Source: an uncultured Pelagibacteraceae bacterium
Lineage (GTDB): Bacteria > Pseudomonadota > Alphaproteobacteria > Pelagibacterales > Pelagibacteraceae
DNA: 64,000 nucleotides
Assembly: GCA_902592965.1 (NCBI GenBank)
Contig: CACJGL010000002.1
Span: forward strand, 45,067 to 109,066
Direction: 5' to 3'
Positions 43,015 to 53,276 of this stretch are shown here, in pieces. The notes below the pieces were generated by a model. It had not been told where the DNA came from. It did not search any database and was given only the letters and a program-made list of their open reading frames with translations. The position numbers and the translations under genes were made by a program. Numbering within the stretch: the stretch's first letter is position 1; each line of letters begins with the position of its first letter.

Positions 43015-43908
43015 CTATAAAAACTTAGCACAAGTTTTATGTAAACTTGAATGTAATTCTACTAATTTATTAAAATCTTTATTATATCCACCGCCTAAAA
43101 CACCACAGATAGGGATTTTATTAGAAAAAAAGTTTTCTATTACTAATTCATCTCTTTTTAATATTCCTTCATCAGAAATTTTTAGTTTTCCTAATCTATC
43201 GTTATAATGAATATCTACACCAGCTATATAAAAAACAAAATCAAAATCATCTTGATTTAGATGTTTCAAATTTGATTTAAGAATTTCTAGATATTCTTTA
43301 TCCTCTAAATTTTCTTTAAGTTCTATATCTAAATCGCTTATAGATTTTTTAGCAGGATAATTTATTTTAGAATGCATACTAAATGTAAATACTTGATTAT
43401 CTTGACTAAAAATTTCTGAGTTACCATTTCCTTGATGAACATCTAAATCAATAATCAATATTCTATTGGCAAGTCCTCTTGTAGTTAAATATTTAGCAGC
43501 AACCGCAACATCATTAAAAATGCAATATCCTGCACCTTCGTTGTGGGTCGCGTGATGACTACCTCCTGCTGTATTACAAGCTAAACCATAATTTAATGCC
43601 AACTTTGTAGCAAGTACCGTTCCACCAGTAGCAATAAACGATCTTCTGACAACACTATCTACCAAAGGAAAGCCAATTTTTCTTATTTCATTTTTATCCA
43701 AAGTCTTATTTTTTATTTTGTAAATATAATCTTCTGAATGTGCATGTTTGAGAGTTTCAATTGAGCAAGGTATTGGTTTATAAAATTTATCTACAACTTT
43801 TTGATTTAATAAATATTTTGCTAATTCTCCAAATTTTTTTATAGGGAATTTATTATCATCATTTAGTTGAGCCTCGTAATCTTGATGATTCACAATAGGT
43901 AACTCCAT
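43015..43908 (-). CDS. Histone deacetylase/acetylpolyamine amidohydrolase-family protein
   Basis: A 297-residue zinc hydrolase of the arginase-deacetylase fold. Typical sites are GGSHHATHNEGAGYC (tandem histidines), IIDLDVHQGNGN with zinc ligands Asp and His, YIAGVDIHYND with a further Asp, and GVLGGGYNKD. Bacterial relatives deacetylate lysines or small amines such as acetylpolyamines; the substrate is not known. It is one base upstream of msrB and downstream of aceE by 15 bases, on the same strand. Confidence 0.85.
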   Translation of the reverse strand: MELPIVNHQDYEAQLNDDNKFPIKKFGELAKYLLNQKVVDKFYKPIPCSIETLKHAHSEDYIYKIKNKTLDKNEIRKIGFPLVDSVVRRSFIATGGTVLATKLALNYGLACNTAGGSHHATHNEGAGYCIFNDVAVAAKYLTTRGLANRILIIDLDVHQGNGNSEIFSQDNQVFTFSMHSKINYPAKKSISDLDIELKENLEDKEYLEILKSNLKHLNQDDFDFVFYIAGVDIHYNDRLGKLKISDEGILKRDELVIENFFSNKIPICGVLGGGYNKDFNKLVELHSSLHKTCAKFL

Positions 43909-43923
43909 TTTAGTATTCGAGTT

Positions 43924-46578
43924 CTATATATCCCAAGGATTAATTTTGTTATTATTTAAATTATATTTTTTAATTGCCTTCTCTAATTTATCTAATGAAA
44001 TTTTACCATCTTCATATAATGTGTACAAAGAACTAACCACAATATGCTTGCTGTCTACTTCAAAGAAATCTCTAAGATTTTTTCTTGTATCACTTCTTCC
44101 AAATCCATCTGTTCCAAGAGCTAAATATTTATTATCAATGTAACTTGAAATTAATTGTGAATAAGCTCTCACATAATCAGAAGTCGCAACGATAGGATCA
44201 TTATTTGATATTAGCTGTTGAAGATAATTTAGTTTTTTATTTGATGGTGAAAGTGTATTTTGTCTTAATATTGACTTAGCATCTTTTTCTAATTCTGAAT
44301 AACTAGTTATGCTATATAATTTTGATCCAATACCATAATCTTCTTTAAGTATATTTGCCGCTTCAATGCATTCTCTAAAGATTGGTCCAGATCCTAATAA
44401 ATTTATATTAATTTTATCATTTGAATTATCTTTAAAAAGGTATCCACCTTTAATTATTCCATCTTTATTCTTTATATTAATTTTTGGATGAGAATATTTT
44501 TCATTGTTGACGGTAATATAATAAAATTCATCTCTACATTCTGTCATCATTCTTTTCATGCCTTCATCAAATATAACTGCTAGTTCACTTGCAAAACAAG
44601 GATCGTAAGATTTTAAATTAGGGAATGTCGAAGCAATTATATGACTTTGTCCATCTTGGTGCTGCAATCCTTCTCCAGCTAAAGTAGTTCGCCCAGCTGT
44701 TGCACCGATTAAAAATCCTCTTGGCATTTGATCAGCTGCAGCCCAAATCAAATCTCCAATTCTTTGAAATCCAAACATAGAATAAAATATATAAAAAGGC
44801 ATCATTGGAAAATTATGATTGCTATAAGAAGTTGCTGCTGCTAGCCATGAAGATATGGCTCCAGCTTCATTAATTCCTTCCTCTAATAATTGTCCTGTTT
44901 TTGATTCTTGATATTTCAAAATGGAAGTCGCATCTTCGGGTTCATATAACTGACCTTCTGGTGAATATATTCCAATTTGTGAAAATAAATTAGCCATTCC
45001 AAAAGTCCTAGCTTCATCAGCAACTATTGGAACAACTCTTTTTCCAAACTCTTTATCTCTCATTATGTTTCCTAAAGATCTTACTAGTCCAGTCGTTGTT
45101 GAATATTCTCTGTCACTTTCTTCGAATAAAAAGTTTGAATGTTTTTCAATTTTTGGAGTAACTAATTCAACTTCTTTAAAGCTTCTTTTAGGTAAAGATC
45201 CTCCTAAAGCTTCCCTTCTTTTTTTTAAATATTTTATTTCCTCAGAATTTTCACCTGGTTTATAAAACTCCATATTTTCTAGTTTATTATCTGGAATATC
45301 TAATTGAAAACGATCTCTAAACTCTTTTAATGCATCAAGATTTAATTCTTTTTGCTGGTGGTTAGTCATTTTTGACTCGCCAGCCTTACCCATTCCATAA
45401 CCTTTTTTTGTTTTAGCTAAAATAACTGTAGGTTTATCCTTAGTTTTAACAGCAGCATTAAAGGCAGCATAAAGTTTTTTAAAATCATGGCCTCCCCTTT
45501 TAAGTTTATCAATTTCATCTTTACTGAGTGAAGAAACCAATTTTAAAACTTCTGGATCCTCTGCAAAAAAGTTTTTAAGGTTATACTCTCCATCTCTTGC
45601 GCCCAATGTTTGATATTTTCCATCTACAGTTTTAGCAAAACGTTTTAATAACAAATGATCTTTATCTTGTTGAAAAATTTTATCCCATTCAGATCCCCAT
45701 AGAACTTTAATTACATTCCATCCATTAGCTTTAAAGATTGTCTCCAGTTCTTGAATTATTTGTCCATTACCTCTTACAGGTCCATCTAATCTTTGAAGAT
45801 TACAATTTATAATAAAAGTTAAATTATCTAACTTTTCTCTTGATGCGATAGATAATCCAGCTAAACTTTCAGGTTCATCCATTTCACCATCTCCAAATAA
45901 ACCCCATACTCTTTTATTTGTTTTTAATAAGTTTCTATTTTCTAAATATTTCATGAAACGAGCTTGGTAAATTGCATTAACCAAACCTATTCCCATCGAT
46001 GATGTGGTAAATGTCCAGTAATCTCTCATTAAATATGGATGGCAATATGATGACAGTCCTTGCTCGTTTAATTCTTGTCTATAATGTTCCAAATGATTTT
46101 TAGTTAATCTTCCCTCTAAAAAAGATCTTGCGTATATCCCAGTTGTACACTGCGATTGATAAAAAATTAAATCTGCTTCATCACCACCTTTAAAAAAATG
46201 ATTAAATCCTGTTTCAAATACTTCAGCGAAAGATGCATAACTTGCTATATGTCCTCCAAGCCCACCATAATTTTTATTTGCTTTCATAACCATAGTTAAA
46301 GCATTCCATCTTAAAATTGCTGTAATTTTTTCTTCGATTTCTAAATCTCCAGGATAAATTCCTTGATCATATTGAGATATCGTATTTCTGTATGGTGAAT
46401 ATGGAACTGGTGAATATAATACTCTTAAATCTTTTGCTCTTTTCTCAAGTTTTTCTAAAATTAGTTTGGCACCCTCTCTACCATGATTTTCAACAACTGC
46501 ATCAAGAGAGTCTAACCAATCAGTCAATTCTTGATTATCTAATTTTTGGTTTTGATTAGCTTTAAATTCTTTGCTCAT
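43924..46578 (-). CDS. aceE: Pyruvate dehydrogenase E1 component, homodimeric
   Basis: An 884-residue thiamine-diphosphate enzyme that decarboxylates pyruvate and acetylates the E2 lipoyl domain. The thiamine motif is in GDGEMDEPES and runs to INCNLQRLDGPVRGN. QRIGDLIWAAADQMPRGF and TLAGEGLQHQDGQSH are typical of AceE. The ATG at 46578 gives a start more like the family (MSKEFKANQ) than the upstream one at 46596. No E2 or E3 gene follows, so partner subunits lie elsewhere. It is followed by the deacetylase gene. Confidence 0.93.
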   Translation of the reverse strand: MSKEFKANQNQKLDNQELTDWLDSLDAVVENHGREGAKLILEKLEKRAKDLRVLYSPVPYSPYRNTISQYDQGIYPGDLEIEEKITAILRWNALTMVMKANKNYGGLGGHIASYASFAEVFETGFNHFFKGGDEADLIFYQSQCTTGIYARSFLEGRLTKNHLEHYRQELNEQGLSSYCHPYLMRDYWTFTTSSMGIGLVNAIYQARFMKYLENRNLLKTNKRVWGLFGDGEMDEPESLAGLSIASREKLDNLTFIINCNLQRLDGPVRGNGQIIQELETIFKANGWNVIKVLWGSEWDKIFQQDKDHLLLKRFAKTVDGKYQTLGARDGEYNLKNFFAEDPEVLKLVSSLSKDEIDKLKRGGHDFKKLYAAFNAAVKTKDKPTVILAKTKKGYGMGKAGESKMTNHQQKELNLDALKEFRDRFQLDIPDNKLENMEFYKPGENSEEIKYLKKRREALGGSLPKRSFKEVELVTPKIEKHSNFLFEESDREYSTTTGLVRSLGNIMRDKEFGKRVVPIVADEARTFGMANLFSQIGIYSPEGQLYEPEDATSILKYQESKTGQLLEEGINEAGAISSWLAAATSYSNHNFPMMPFYIFYSMFGFQRIGDLIWAAADQMPRGFLIGATAGRTTLAGEGLQHQDGQSHIIASTFPNLKSYDPCFASELAVIFDEGMKRMMTECRDEFYYITVNNEKYSHPKINIKNKDGIIKGGYLFKDNSNDKININLLGSGPIFRECIEAANILKEDYGIGSKLYSITSYSELEKDAKSILRQNTLSPSNKKLNYLQQLISNNDPIVATSDYVRAYSQLISSYIDNKYLALGTDGFGRSDTRKNLRDFFEVDSKHIVVSSLYTLYEDGKISLDKLEKAIKKYNLNNNKINPWDI

Positions 46579-46637
46579 CAGAATAATTATACACAAAAAA
46601 TTAAAATTTTTATCTGTAAAAATTGTCTTAATTTAAT

Positions 46638-47588
46638 TTATTCAATAACTCTTTTCGGTTTACCAGACATAAAACTATCTAGATTTTCAATCATTTGAGA
46701 GTAGAATGTTGCATAATTTTCAGCGGTGACATATCCAATATGAGGCAGTAAGAGAGCGTTTTGTACAAATCTAAGTTTGTGACTTTCTGGTAAAGGTTCT
46801 TTTTCATAAACATCTAAACCTGCTCCAGCTATTATATTGGTTGATAATGCTATAATTAAATCATCTTCATTAACAATTTCACCTCTTGAAGTGTTTATTA
46901 AATATGAAGTTTTTTTCATTTTCTCAAATTCTTTAATAGTAATACAATCTTTATATCTATCTCCTCCTTGAACGTGAATTGATAGAAAGTCTGAATTTTC
47001 AATTAAGTCATCTTTGCTACAAGGTAAAACATCAAGCTCTTTACATTTATCTAAGTTTAAATTTTCACTCCAAGCTATAATTTGCATTCCAAAAGCTTTG
47101 CCAATTTTTGCAACCTGAGATCCAACTCTTCCCAGTCCTAATAAGCCTAGAATTTTACCTTTTAATTCTACTCCAAGAGTTGATTGCCAGTATCCTTGAT
47201 ACATATTATCTATTTCAGCTTTAAAATTTCTAGCTAAACCTAAAATTAATGCCCAAGTTAACTCTGGCGTTGGATTACTATTAATTTCAGTGCCACAAAC
47301 AACAACTTTATTTTTTTTAGCAGCTTCTAAATCTATTGATTTATTTCTCATACCACTAGTAACAATTAATTTTAATTTTTTTAAACTCTCTATAAATTGT
47401 TTTGTTATTTTTGTTCTTTCTCTCATAATAAAAAGTACTTCAAATTCTTGTAATTTTTCAATTGCATCATCCTCATTTTCAAACGGTTCGTTAAATACCT
47501 GAATTTGATATTTTGAAGATAATTTTTCAAGATCAATAAAATCTTTTGCAATATTTTGATAATCGTCGATTATAGCTACCTTAAGCAT
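46638..47588 (-). CDS. D-isomer-specific 2-hydroxyacid dehydrogenase
   Basis: A 316-residue NAD-dependent dehydrogenase of the D-2-hydroxyacid family. The nucleotide fold is GLLGLGRVGSQVAKIGKAFGM; the catalytic Arg-Glu-His set falls in NTSRGEIV, DVYEKEPLP and LLPHIGY. It reduces a 2-keto acid or oxidises a D-2-hydroxyacid; the substrate is not readable. The start overlaps the neighbouring DMT gene's end by 8 bases. Confidence 0.88.
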   Translation of the reverse strand: MLKVAIIDDYQNIAKDFIDLEKLSSKYQIQVFNEPFENEDDAIEKLQEFEVLFIMRERTKITKQFIESLKKLKLIVTSGMRNKSIDLEAAKKNKVVVCGTEINSNPTPELTWALILGLARNFKAEIDNMYQGYWQSTLGVELKGKILGLLGLGRVGSQVAKIGKAFGMQIIAWSENLNLDKCKELDVLPCSKDDLIENSDFLSIHVQGGDRYKDCITIKEFEKMKKTSYLINTSRGEIVNEDDLIIALSTNIIAGAGLDVYEKEPLPESHKLRFVQNALLLPHIGYVTAENYATFYSQMIENLDSFMSGKPKRVIE

Positions 47589-48486
47589 TTTTTTTGTTTG
47601 AAAGTAATATCCCTGAAATAATTAATATTCCACCGATATAATGATAAAATAGCAATACTTCATCAAATATTATCATTGCAAGAATTGCAGCAAGAATTGG
47701 CATTAAATGTAAATAAATTCCTGCTCTATTAGCTCCTATTAAAGCAACACCCTTTATCCAGAAAAAAAAAGAAATGATTCCAGGTAACAAAACAACATAA
47801 GATAAGACAAGAATGAAATTTGTATTAAGTGTAATTCGATTACCAATATAAATATAATCTATTGCATACATTGGTATAAGAAATATTACACCGAGACCAA
47901 TTACAACTTGAAGTAAAGTTATTGGAGATAATCCATAATTTTTTTTCTTTAAAAGCGCTGAATAAAGTGACCAGGATATCATAGCAAATAATGCAAATAA
48001 ATCTCCCTTTTCAAAAGCTAAATTTTTAAAGACTTCAAAATCTGCTTTTGAAATTATAAATATTACACCTAATAAAGAAAATATAACCCCCAAAACTTGA
48101 AAGGTATTTGTTTTTTCTATTTTTAAAATAACAGAAAATAAGATGATCATAACTGGAACAGTTGATATCATAAGCACACCTGTAATTACTTGTGTGGTCT
48201 TTAAAGAATAAAAAAGTGCTGAATTAAAAATACTAACAGCTGTTATCCCTAAAAAACATAAAAGATAAATATTTTTAAAAATTAATTCTTTTTTTTCAAA
48301 CATTTCTTTGTAGGTAAAAGGTAATAAGATTAGAAATGCGAGTGACCATCTTAATATGTTTAATGAGATTGGTGGTATATCATTTAAACCTGCGATCTTT
48401 CCAACAATAAAATTTCCAGACCAAAACAAAGCTGCAAGAAAAAGTAGAATAGATGCAATTATGATATTACTTTTATTTTCAAGCAT
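47581..48486 (-). CDS. EamA/DMT-family transporter
   Basis: A 301-residue inner-membrane protein with about ten helices. The GNFIVGKIAGLNDIPP loop after the first helix and the second-repeat LFYHYIGGILIISGILLS are typical EamA features. It is co-directional with a D-amino acid dehydrogenase (27 bases upstream) and a D-hydroxyacid dehydrogenase, so a D-configured acid or amino acid is a possible substrate. This is inference only. Confidence 0.82.
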   Translation of the reverse strand: MLENKSNIIIASILLFLAALFWSGNFIVGKIAGLNDIPPISLNILRWSLAFLILLPFTYKEMFEKKELIFKNIYLLCFLGITAVSIFNSALFYSLKTTQVITGVLMISTVPVMIILFSVILKIEKTNTFQVLGVIFSLLGVIFIISKADFEVFKNLAFEKGDLFALFAMISWSLYSALLKKKNYGLSPITLLQVVIGLGVIFLIPMYAIDYIYIGNRITLNTNFILVLSYVVLLPGIISFFFWIKGVALIGANRAGIYLHLMPILAAILAMIIFDEVLLFYHYIGGILIISGILLSNKKNA

Positions 48487-48513
48487 TAAATAGAGTACTA
48501 TAAAAGATTACTT

Positions 48514-49755
48514 TTAACTAAACCTTATTGAACTATATGGTTGTAAATCTAAGTTAGTATTCTCACCTGATATCATTTTAGATATGATTTTTCCTGATAT
48601 TGCACCAAGCGTCCATCCTAAGTGGTGATGTCCAAAAGAATAGAAAACATTTTTGTAATTTTTTGAAGGACCAAGAACTGGCAGAAAATCTGGTAATGTA
48701 GGTCTAAAACCGAGCCATTCATCTTTATGTTCTGGCAAACCATCTAACATATCCTTTGCATTTAATATTAAGTTTTTTATTCTCGATTTAGAAGGAGAGT
48801 TTTCCAAACCTCCAAATTCTACTGTTCCAACAACTCGTAAACCCTGATCCATTGGAGTCATTCCAAAACCTCTATTTGCGTACACAATAGGTCTTGAAAT
48901 TAAATGATCATAATCCTTGAAGTGAACATGGTAACCTCTTTCAGTATCTAAAGGAATATTTTCATGTAATTTATCAGTTAATCTTTTTGAAAATGCTCCA
49001 CATGCAATAACAATTTTATCAAAAATAAATCTTTGCGTTTCTGTTCTAAGAACTGGTTTTTCTTCATCAAAATCTATATCTTGAATATTTAATTTTAAAA
49101 ATTTTCCGCCTTTATTTACAAAATTTTCAAACAATCTTATTAAGATTTTTCTCGGATTTCTTGCGTGTCTTGCGTAATCATAAAAAACACCTCCATGATA
49201 AAATGGTTTTAAATTTGGTTCTAAATCATGAATTTCTTTTTTATTAACTAACTGTTGTTTTACTCCCAATTGATCTCTAATTCTAATTTCTAATTCTCTA
49301 CTTTTCATATTTTGGTTAGTCCAAACATAGAGAATCCCATTATTTTCTACTAATCCATCGAGATCAATTTCGTCAAATAATTCGTCGAATGCTGGTAATG
49401 ATTGGTCTAAAATTTGATGCATATTCTTCGCTGTATGCATCATTTTTTCTTCCCTACAATTTAAAATAAATCTTGCAAACCAAGGAATCATTTTTGGGAC
49501 ATAGTTCCATTTTAAAGCTAGAGGTCCTCTTGAACTAATCAACATTGAGGGAACGTCTGCAATTACATCGGGTCTATTTAAAGGAACAGATGCATAGGGA
49601 GAAAAATGTCCAGCGTTTCCATATGATGCAGCGCTTCCTGGCTCCTCTCTATCAAAAAGTGTTACCTGAAAACCTTTTTTTTGAAGAAACAAAGCATTAC
49701 AAACACCTTGAATACCTGCACCAATAATTCCAATTTTTAGATTTTTTTCATCCAC
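48514..49755 (-). CDS. dadA: D-amino acid dehydrogenase-like FAD oxidoreductase
   Basis: A 413-residue FAD-dependent oxidoreductase (DAO family). The dinucleotide motif IGIIGAGIQGVCNAL is near the start; SYGNAGHFSPYASVPLNRPD and GTVEFGG are typical of DadA, and GHHHLGWTLGAISGKIISKMI closes the protein (key part GHxHLGWT). It oxidises D-amino acids to keto acids, releasing ammonium, with electrons to the respiratory chain. The ammonium link is notable because the Amt fusion lies next upstream. L-hydroxyglutarate oxidase is a less likely alternative. Confidence 0.85.
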   Translation of the reverse strand: MDEKNLKIGIIGAGIQGVCNALFLQKKGFQVTLFDREEPGSAASYGNAGHFSPYASVPLNRPDVIADVPSMLISSRGPLALKWNYVPKMIPWFARFILNCREEKMMHTAKNMHQILDQSLPAFDELFDEIDLDGLVENNGILYVWTNQNMKSRELEIRIRDQLGVKQQLVNKKEIHDLEPNLKPFYHGGVFYDYARHARNPRKILIRLFENFVNKGGKFLKLNIQDIDFDEEKPVLRTETQRFIFDKIVIACGAFSKRLTDKLHENIPLDTERGYHVHFKDYDHLISRPIVYANRGFGMTPMDQGLRVVGTVEFGGLENSPSKSRIKNLILNAKDMLDGLPEHKDEWLGFRPTLPDFLPVLGPSKNYKNVFYSFGHHHLGWTLGAISGKIISKMISGENTNLDLQPYSSIRFS

Positions 49756-49827
49756 ATCGGAAATATATTTTTTAAGATATGCTTATTATATATGATATTT
49801 GATCGCGGGTTTATTTTACTTAAATTC

Positions 49828-51978
49828 TTAATTACCTATAGATATTAAGGTTAAGTCGTCACTTAGCTTATTATCCCCAGCAGTATTAATTACTGTATTT
49901 GATATATCTGATAATTGTTTGCTAGAATCTGTATTAAAATTTTGCTCTATGATTTTTAATGATCCATCTATTCCTATTTCTTCACCTGAACTATTTAAAC
50001 TTTCAGATAAACCATCAGTGAAAGCATAAAACCTGTTATTTTCTAGCTTAACTTTGTGAGTTTTATAAACTGATTTATCTTTTTGGAGTATTACACCCAT
50101 AGGTGGTGAATTACTCTCAAATTGTTCGTAATTTCCAGATGATGATCTGAGTATAGCTGGCTGATGACCACCATTTACCCATCTCAACTCGTCAGTCCTC
50201 ATGTTATATTCTCCCAATATACTAGTTACAAACATTCCTCCAGTTTTAGTTAAAAACAGATCATTATTCATATGAAACATCATTTCATCTGGATCTACTT
50301 GATCTCTAGACATAATCTCAAATAAAGTTGATGCTTTTGCCATCACCATTCCAGCGTGAATTCCTTTACCCGCAACATCTGCAATAATAAAATAAACACT
50401 GTCATTATGGGGATAAAAGCTGAAAAAATCTCCAGAAACTTCTCTAGCAGCAATATTAATTCCATGCACTGGGTAATTTTCTAAATTTCTTTTTGGTAAA
50501 AAGTTTTCTTGGACTTTTACTGCAAGTTTTACTTCATTTGAAATTCTGTCTCTCCATACTTTCCTTTCGGCTTCACTGGTTTCTAGTTTGTTCATCAATC
50601 TATTATAATAAAGACCAATCACACCTCCAGCGGTAAATGGATCTTGAGGACCTCTAATTGTTAAATCACCAGACTCAGATTGTTTTTCTAAAATTGTAAT
50701 TAAATCATGTTCTACAGAAGTTGCGTTGTGTTCTGCTATATTAAGACCTAATTCTTCATGCAAAGGACTTACTCTTAAAGGGTAAATATAATTTAAAATT
50801 TTTAATAAAATATACGAACCAAAAAATGAAAATACACCTATTGAAACAATTCCAATAAATTGTGCTTTGATTTGTTCCAACCTAGATAATCCCGTTCCTA
50901 AAATTTCAAGATCGCTAAATAAACCTACAGCAATAGTTCCCCAAACCCCTGCTGCCAAATGAACAGGAACTGCACCCACAACATCATCTATTTCAAATTT
51001 ATTTAAAAATTCATTAACAAAAATTGCAACTACCGCTCCTATAATTCCAACAAATATTGAAGTCACCGATGTCATTGAATTACATCCAGCTGTAATTGCA
51101 ACTAAACCAGCAAGTGGTCCAAGGATTACATAGTAAGGATCTGGTTTTTTAAATAATGCGAATGAAATTCCAAGACCTGTTAGTAAACCAAAAGAAGCAG
51201 CAAGAAATGTATTTATTAAAATTAATGGGACTGCTTCATCCATAGCACCATTACTTCCACCATTAAAACCAAACCATCCAAACCATAAAATTAAAGTTCC
51301 CAAAACTGCAAGAGGGAAACTTGAGCCTGTGAACTTTCCTTTGTTTGCGTCTGAATATTTTCCTATTCTTGGACCTAAAATTAAAACAGCAGATAGTGCA
51401 ATCCATCCTCCAACTGAATGTACGATGGTACTTCCAGCAAAATCGACAAATCCTATATCTGTTAACCAGCCAGTTGTTTTAACTTGTCCTGTAACCGCAA
51501 GTAATTGTCTTGTTGCATCAATATTATTTAAATAACTAGAAGACCAAGCCCAATGACCAACAATTGGATATATAATTCCAGTTGCTATAATTGTAATTAT
51601 TAAATATCCATTAAATTTCATTCTTTCAGCAACAGCTCCTGATACAATTGTGGCTGCAGTAGCAACAAACATTGCTTGAAAGACAAAGTAAGTCATATAT
51701 TCAGCTTGATCCGTTTTAAAAAAGAATAAGTCAGTACCAAAATACCCATTAAAACTTTTTCCAAACATCAAGCCAAAACCAAATAGCCAAAAAATTACAA
51801 CAGCAAGACCAAAGTCAGCAGCATTTTTAAGAGCAACGTTAATGCTATTTTTGTGCCTTGAGAGACCTGTTTCCATACACATAAAACCTGCTTGCATAAT
51901 GAAAACAAGAATTGCACAATCTATAACCCAAAGGGTATCAACAAATGATTTTACAGATTCCAAATCAACACTCTCCAT
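49828..51978 (-). CDS. amt: Ammonium transporter fused to a SpoIIE/RsbU-type PP2C phosphatase
   Basis: A 716-residue fusion. Residues 1 to about 405 form an Amt channel: twin histidines His187 (STIVHSVGG) and His340 (VPVHLAAG), GAVAERM, and eleven predicted helices. A linker with a coiled stretch (about 406-485) leads to a PP2C domain with REVSGDFF (512-519), IADVAGKG (532-539), FTDGLSES (653-660) and SDDLTLI. Phosphatases of this type dephosphorylate STAS antagonists, and an STAS gene and a kinase lie 1.4 kb upstream. So ammonium passage or binding may control partner switching. Confidence 0.93.
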   Translation of the reverse strand: MESVDLESVKSFVDTLWVIDCAILVFIMQAGFMCMETGLSRHKNSINVALKNAADFGLAVVIFWLFGFGLMFGKSFNGYFGTDLFFFKTDQAEYMTYFVFQAMFVATAATIVSGAVAERMKFNGYLIITIIATGIIYPIVGHWAWSSSYLNNIDATRQLLAVTGQVKTTGWLTDIGFVDFAGSTIVHSVGGWIALSAVLILGPRIGKYSDANKGKFTGSSFPLAVLGTLILWFGWFGFNGGSNGAMDEAVPLILINTFLAASFGLLTGLGISFALFKKPDPYYVILGPLAGLVAITAGCNSMTSVTSIFVGIIGAVVAIFVNEFLNKFEIDDVVGAVPVHLAAGVWGTIAVGLFSDLEILGTGLSRLEQIKAQFIGIVSIGVFSFFGSYILLKILNYIYPLRVSPLHEELGLNIAEHNATSVEHDLITILEKQSESGDLTIRGPQDPFTAGGVIGLYYNRLMNKLETSEAERKVWRDRISNEVKLAVKVQENFLPKRNLENYPVHGINIAAREVSGDFFSFYPHNDSVYFIIADVAGKGIHAGMVMAKASTLFEIMSRDQVDPDEMMFHMNNDLFLTKTGGMFVTSILGEYNMRTDELRWVNGGHQPAILRSSSGNYEQFESNSPPMGVILQKDKSVYKTHKVKLENNRFYAFTDGLSESLNSSGEEIGIDGSLKIIEQNFNTDSSKQLSDISNTVINTAGDNKLSDDLTLISIGN

Positions 51979-52041
51979 CTTTACCTCTAAGTTATTATAA
52001 ATGAGTATACATCATAGATAATAGATGCTCAAAATAGGTTA

Positions 52042-52287
52042 TTACTCTTTTTTTTTCCAAATATAATAGAAAATATAAGGTGATACAGCTGGGACTATCC
52101 CAAACCAAAACCATTCGTCCCATCTAAAGCTTTTAACTAACATTGGACTTTTTAGTCCATTCCACCACGTTAAATATCCAATTAGTATTATCCAAGCTAA
52201 ACTTATAGTTAAATAAATTTTAACATTTTTTGGTAATCCACCCGAAAATACTACTTTTACTTTTTCTAAAATTTCTTGATAGTTCAT
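52042..52287 (-). CDS. Small two-helix membrane protein
   Basis: An 81-residue protein with two predicted membrane helices (about 24-42 and 62-76) and a polar, basic N-terminal part. It is not recognised. It starts 7 bases after the pilin stop and lies upstream of the Amt fusion, so it may be an accessory of either. Confidence 0.55.
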   Translation of the reverse strand: MNYQEILEKVKVVFSGGLPKNVKIYLTISLAWIILIGYLTWWNGLKSPMLVKSFRWDEWFWFGIVPAVSPYIFYYIWKKKE

Positions 52288-52294
52288 GAGATAT

Positions 52295-52723
52295 TTAGCA
52301 ATTAGTTCTAACGAAAGTACCTAATGCCGTCATAGTAATTTCACAATTACCACCGTTTTCTTTTGCAAAAACTTTATAATTTGTTGCATCATTTGCAACA
52401 CATAGTTCGTAACCCATTTCACTAGTAATACTATCGGTGCCACCTAATAAATTAGTTTCTATTGCACTTGATGTAGTGCTTGTTGGATTACATGAAGTAC
52501 TAGTACTGTTTCTGTAATAAATTCCGTTATCTGAATAATATTCAGTTTGCCCTAAAGATATTTGTTGCATAACATTTTCAGCAGATCTTTTTTTGGCTGA
52601 GCTTACATATCCATTGTAACTCACAATACCAATAGCAGCTATAATACCAAGGATTGCAACAACCACCAAAAGCTCAATAAGCGTAAAGCCTGAGCTTTTG
52701 GAAGTCATAAAAATTTTATTCAA
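52295..52723 (-). CDS. Type IV pilin (PilA/PilE-like)
   Basis: A 142-residue prepilin: short leader ending in Gly, then FTLIELLVVVAILGIIAA with Glu5 of the mature protein, the hallmark of class IVa pilins. Two cysteines near the C-terminus (ELCVAND and GNCEITM) and a final Cys suggest a D-region disulfide. An in-frame ATG at 52708 is an alternative start. It follows another pilin by 8 bases and probably encodes a major or minor pilus subunit. Confidence 0.9.
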   Translation of the reverse strand: MNKIFMTSKSSGFTLIELLVVVAILGIIAAIGIVSYNGYVSSAKKRSAENVMQQISLGQTEYYSDNGIYYRNSTSTSCNPTSTTSSAIETNLLGGTDSITSEMGYELCVANDATNYKVFAKENGGNCEITMTALGTFVRTNC

Positions 52724-52731
52724 ATTATGAA

Positions 52732-53202
52732 TTACTCAATAGTAATTGTTTTTTCTAAAACGTTACCTGAAGTGCTACAATCAGCATCTACTGTGAAGCA
52801 AGTCTTAACATCTAATGAAGTATTACTAGTGTCATGTAAATTTACATATCCACCAACAGTAGTTGTTTGACTATCCCTTACTGCCGCAGCAGAAGTTAGA
52901 TACGGATTTTTAAAATCAGCAAAGGGTCCGTCACTTGCTGTAGCTGCAGTAATAACGGTGCCAGCTGTCTTTCCAGCACAAGTTAATTTACCACCCATTG
53001 CAGTAGTTTCACCTAAATTACATTTTTGTAATTCAGCAGAAATATATTTAACAACGTTTGCATGGGTTGATTTTGCTGCTTGTTTTTTAGCTCCTGAAGT
53101 GTAGCCCGAGTAAGCAACAACTCCAACTGCTGCCAAAATACCGATAATAGCTACAACAACCAATAATTCTATAAGTGTAAATCCTTTATTATTTTTTTTC
53201 AT
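52732..53202 (-). CDS. Type IV pilin (PilA-like)
   Basis: A 156-residue prepilin: leader MKKNNKG, then FTLIELLVVVAIIGILAAVG, with the conserved Glu5. It has four cysteines (KCNLGE, LTCAGK, KTCFTVD, DCSTSG) able to form disulfides, and a Thr/Ala-rich globular head. It is first of a two-pilin operon and divergent from the STAS gene across 141 bases; a candidate major pilin. The N-terminal helix is nearly identical to the next pilin's. Confidence 0.9.
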   Translation of the reverse strand: MKKNNKGFTLIELLVVVAIIGILAAVGVVAYSGYTSGAKKQAAKSTHANVVKYISAELQKCNLGETTAMGGKLTCAGKTAGTVITAATASDGPFADFKNPYLTSAAAVRDSQTTTVGGYVNLHDTSNTSLDVKTCFTVDADCSTSGNVLEKTITIE

Positions 53203-53276
53203 AAGTCATGATCCTATAATTAATAAAAATATGTGTATACATATAAATTATATCTTTTAAAAGGCAATATCTATAC

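Noticed and set aside
48514..49755. L-2-hydroxyglutarate oxidase as partner of GlaH
   Set aside because: The flavoprotein has DadA-type features (SYGNAGHFSPYA region) and lies 16 kb away from glaH, so a D-amino acid dehydrogenase call was kept.
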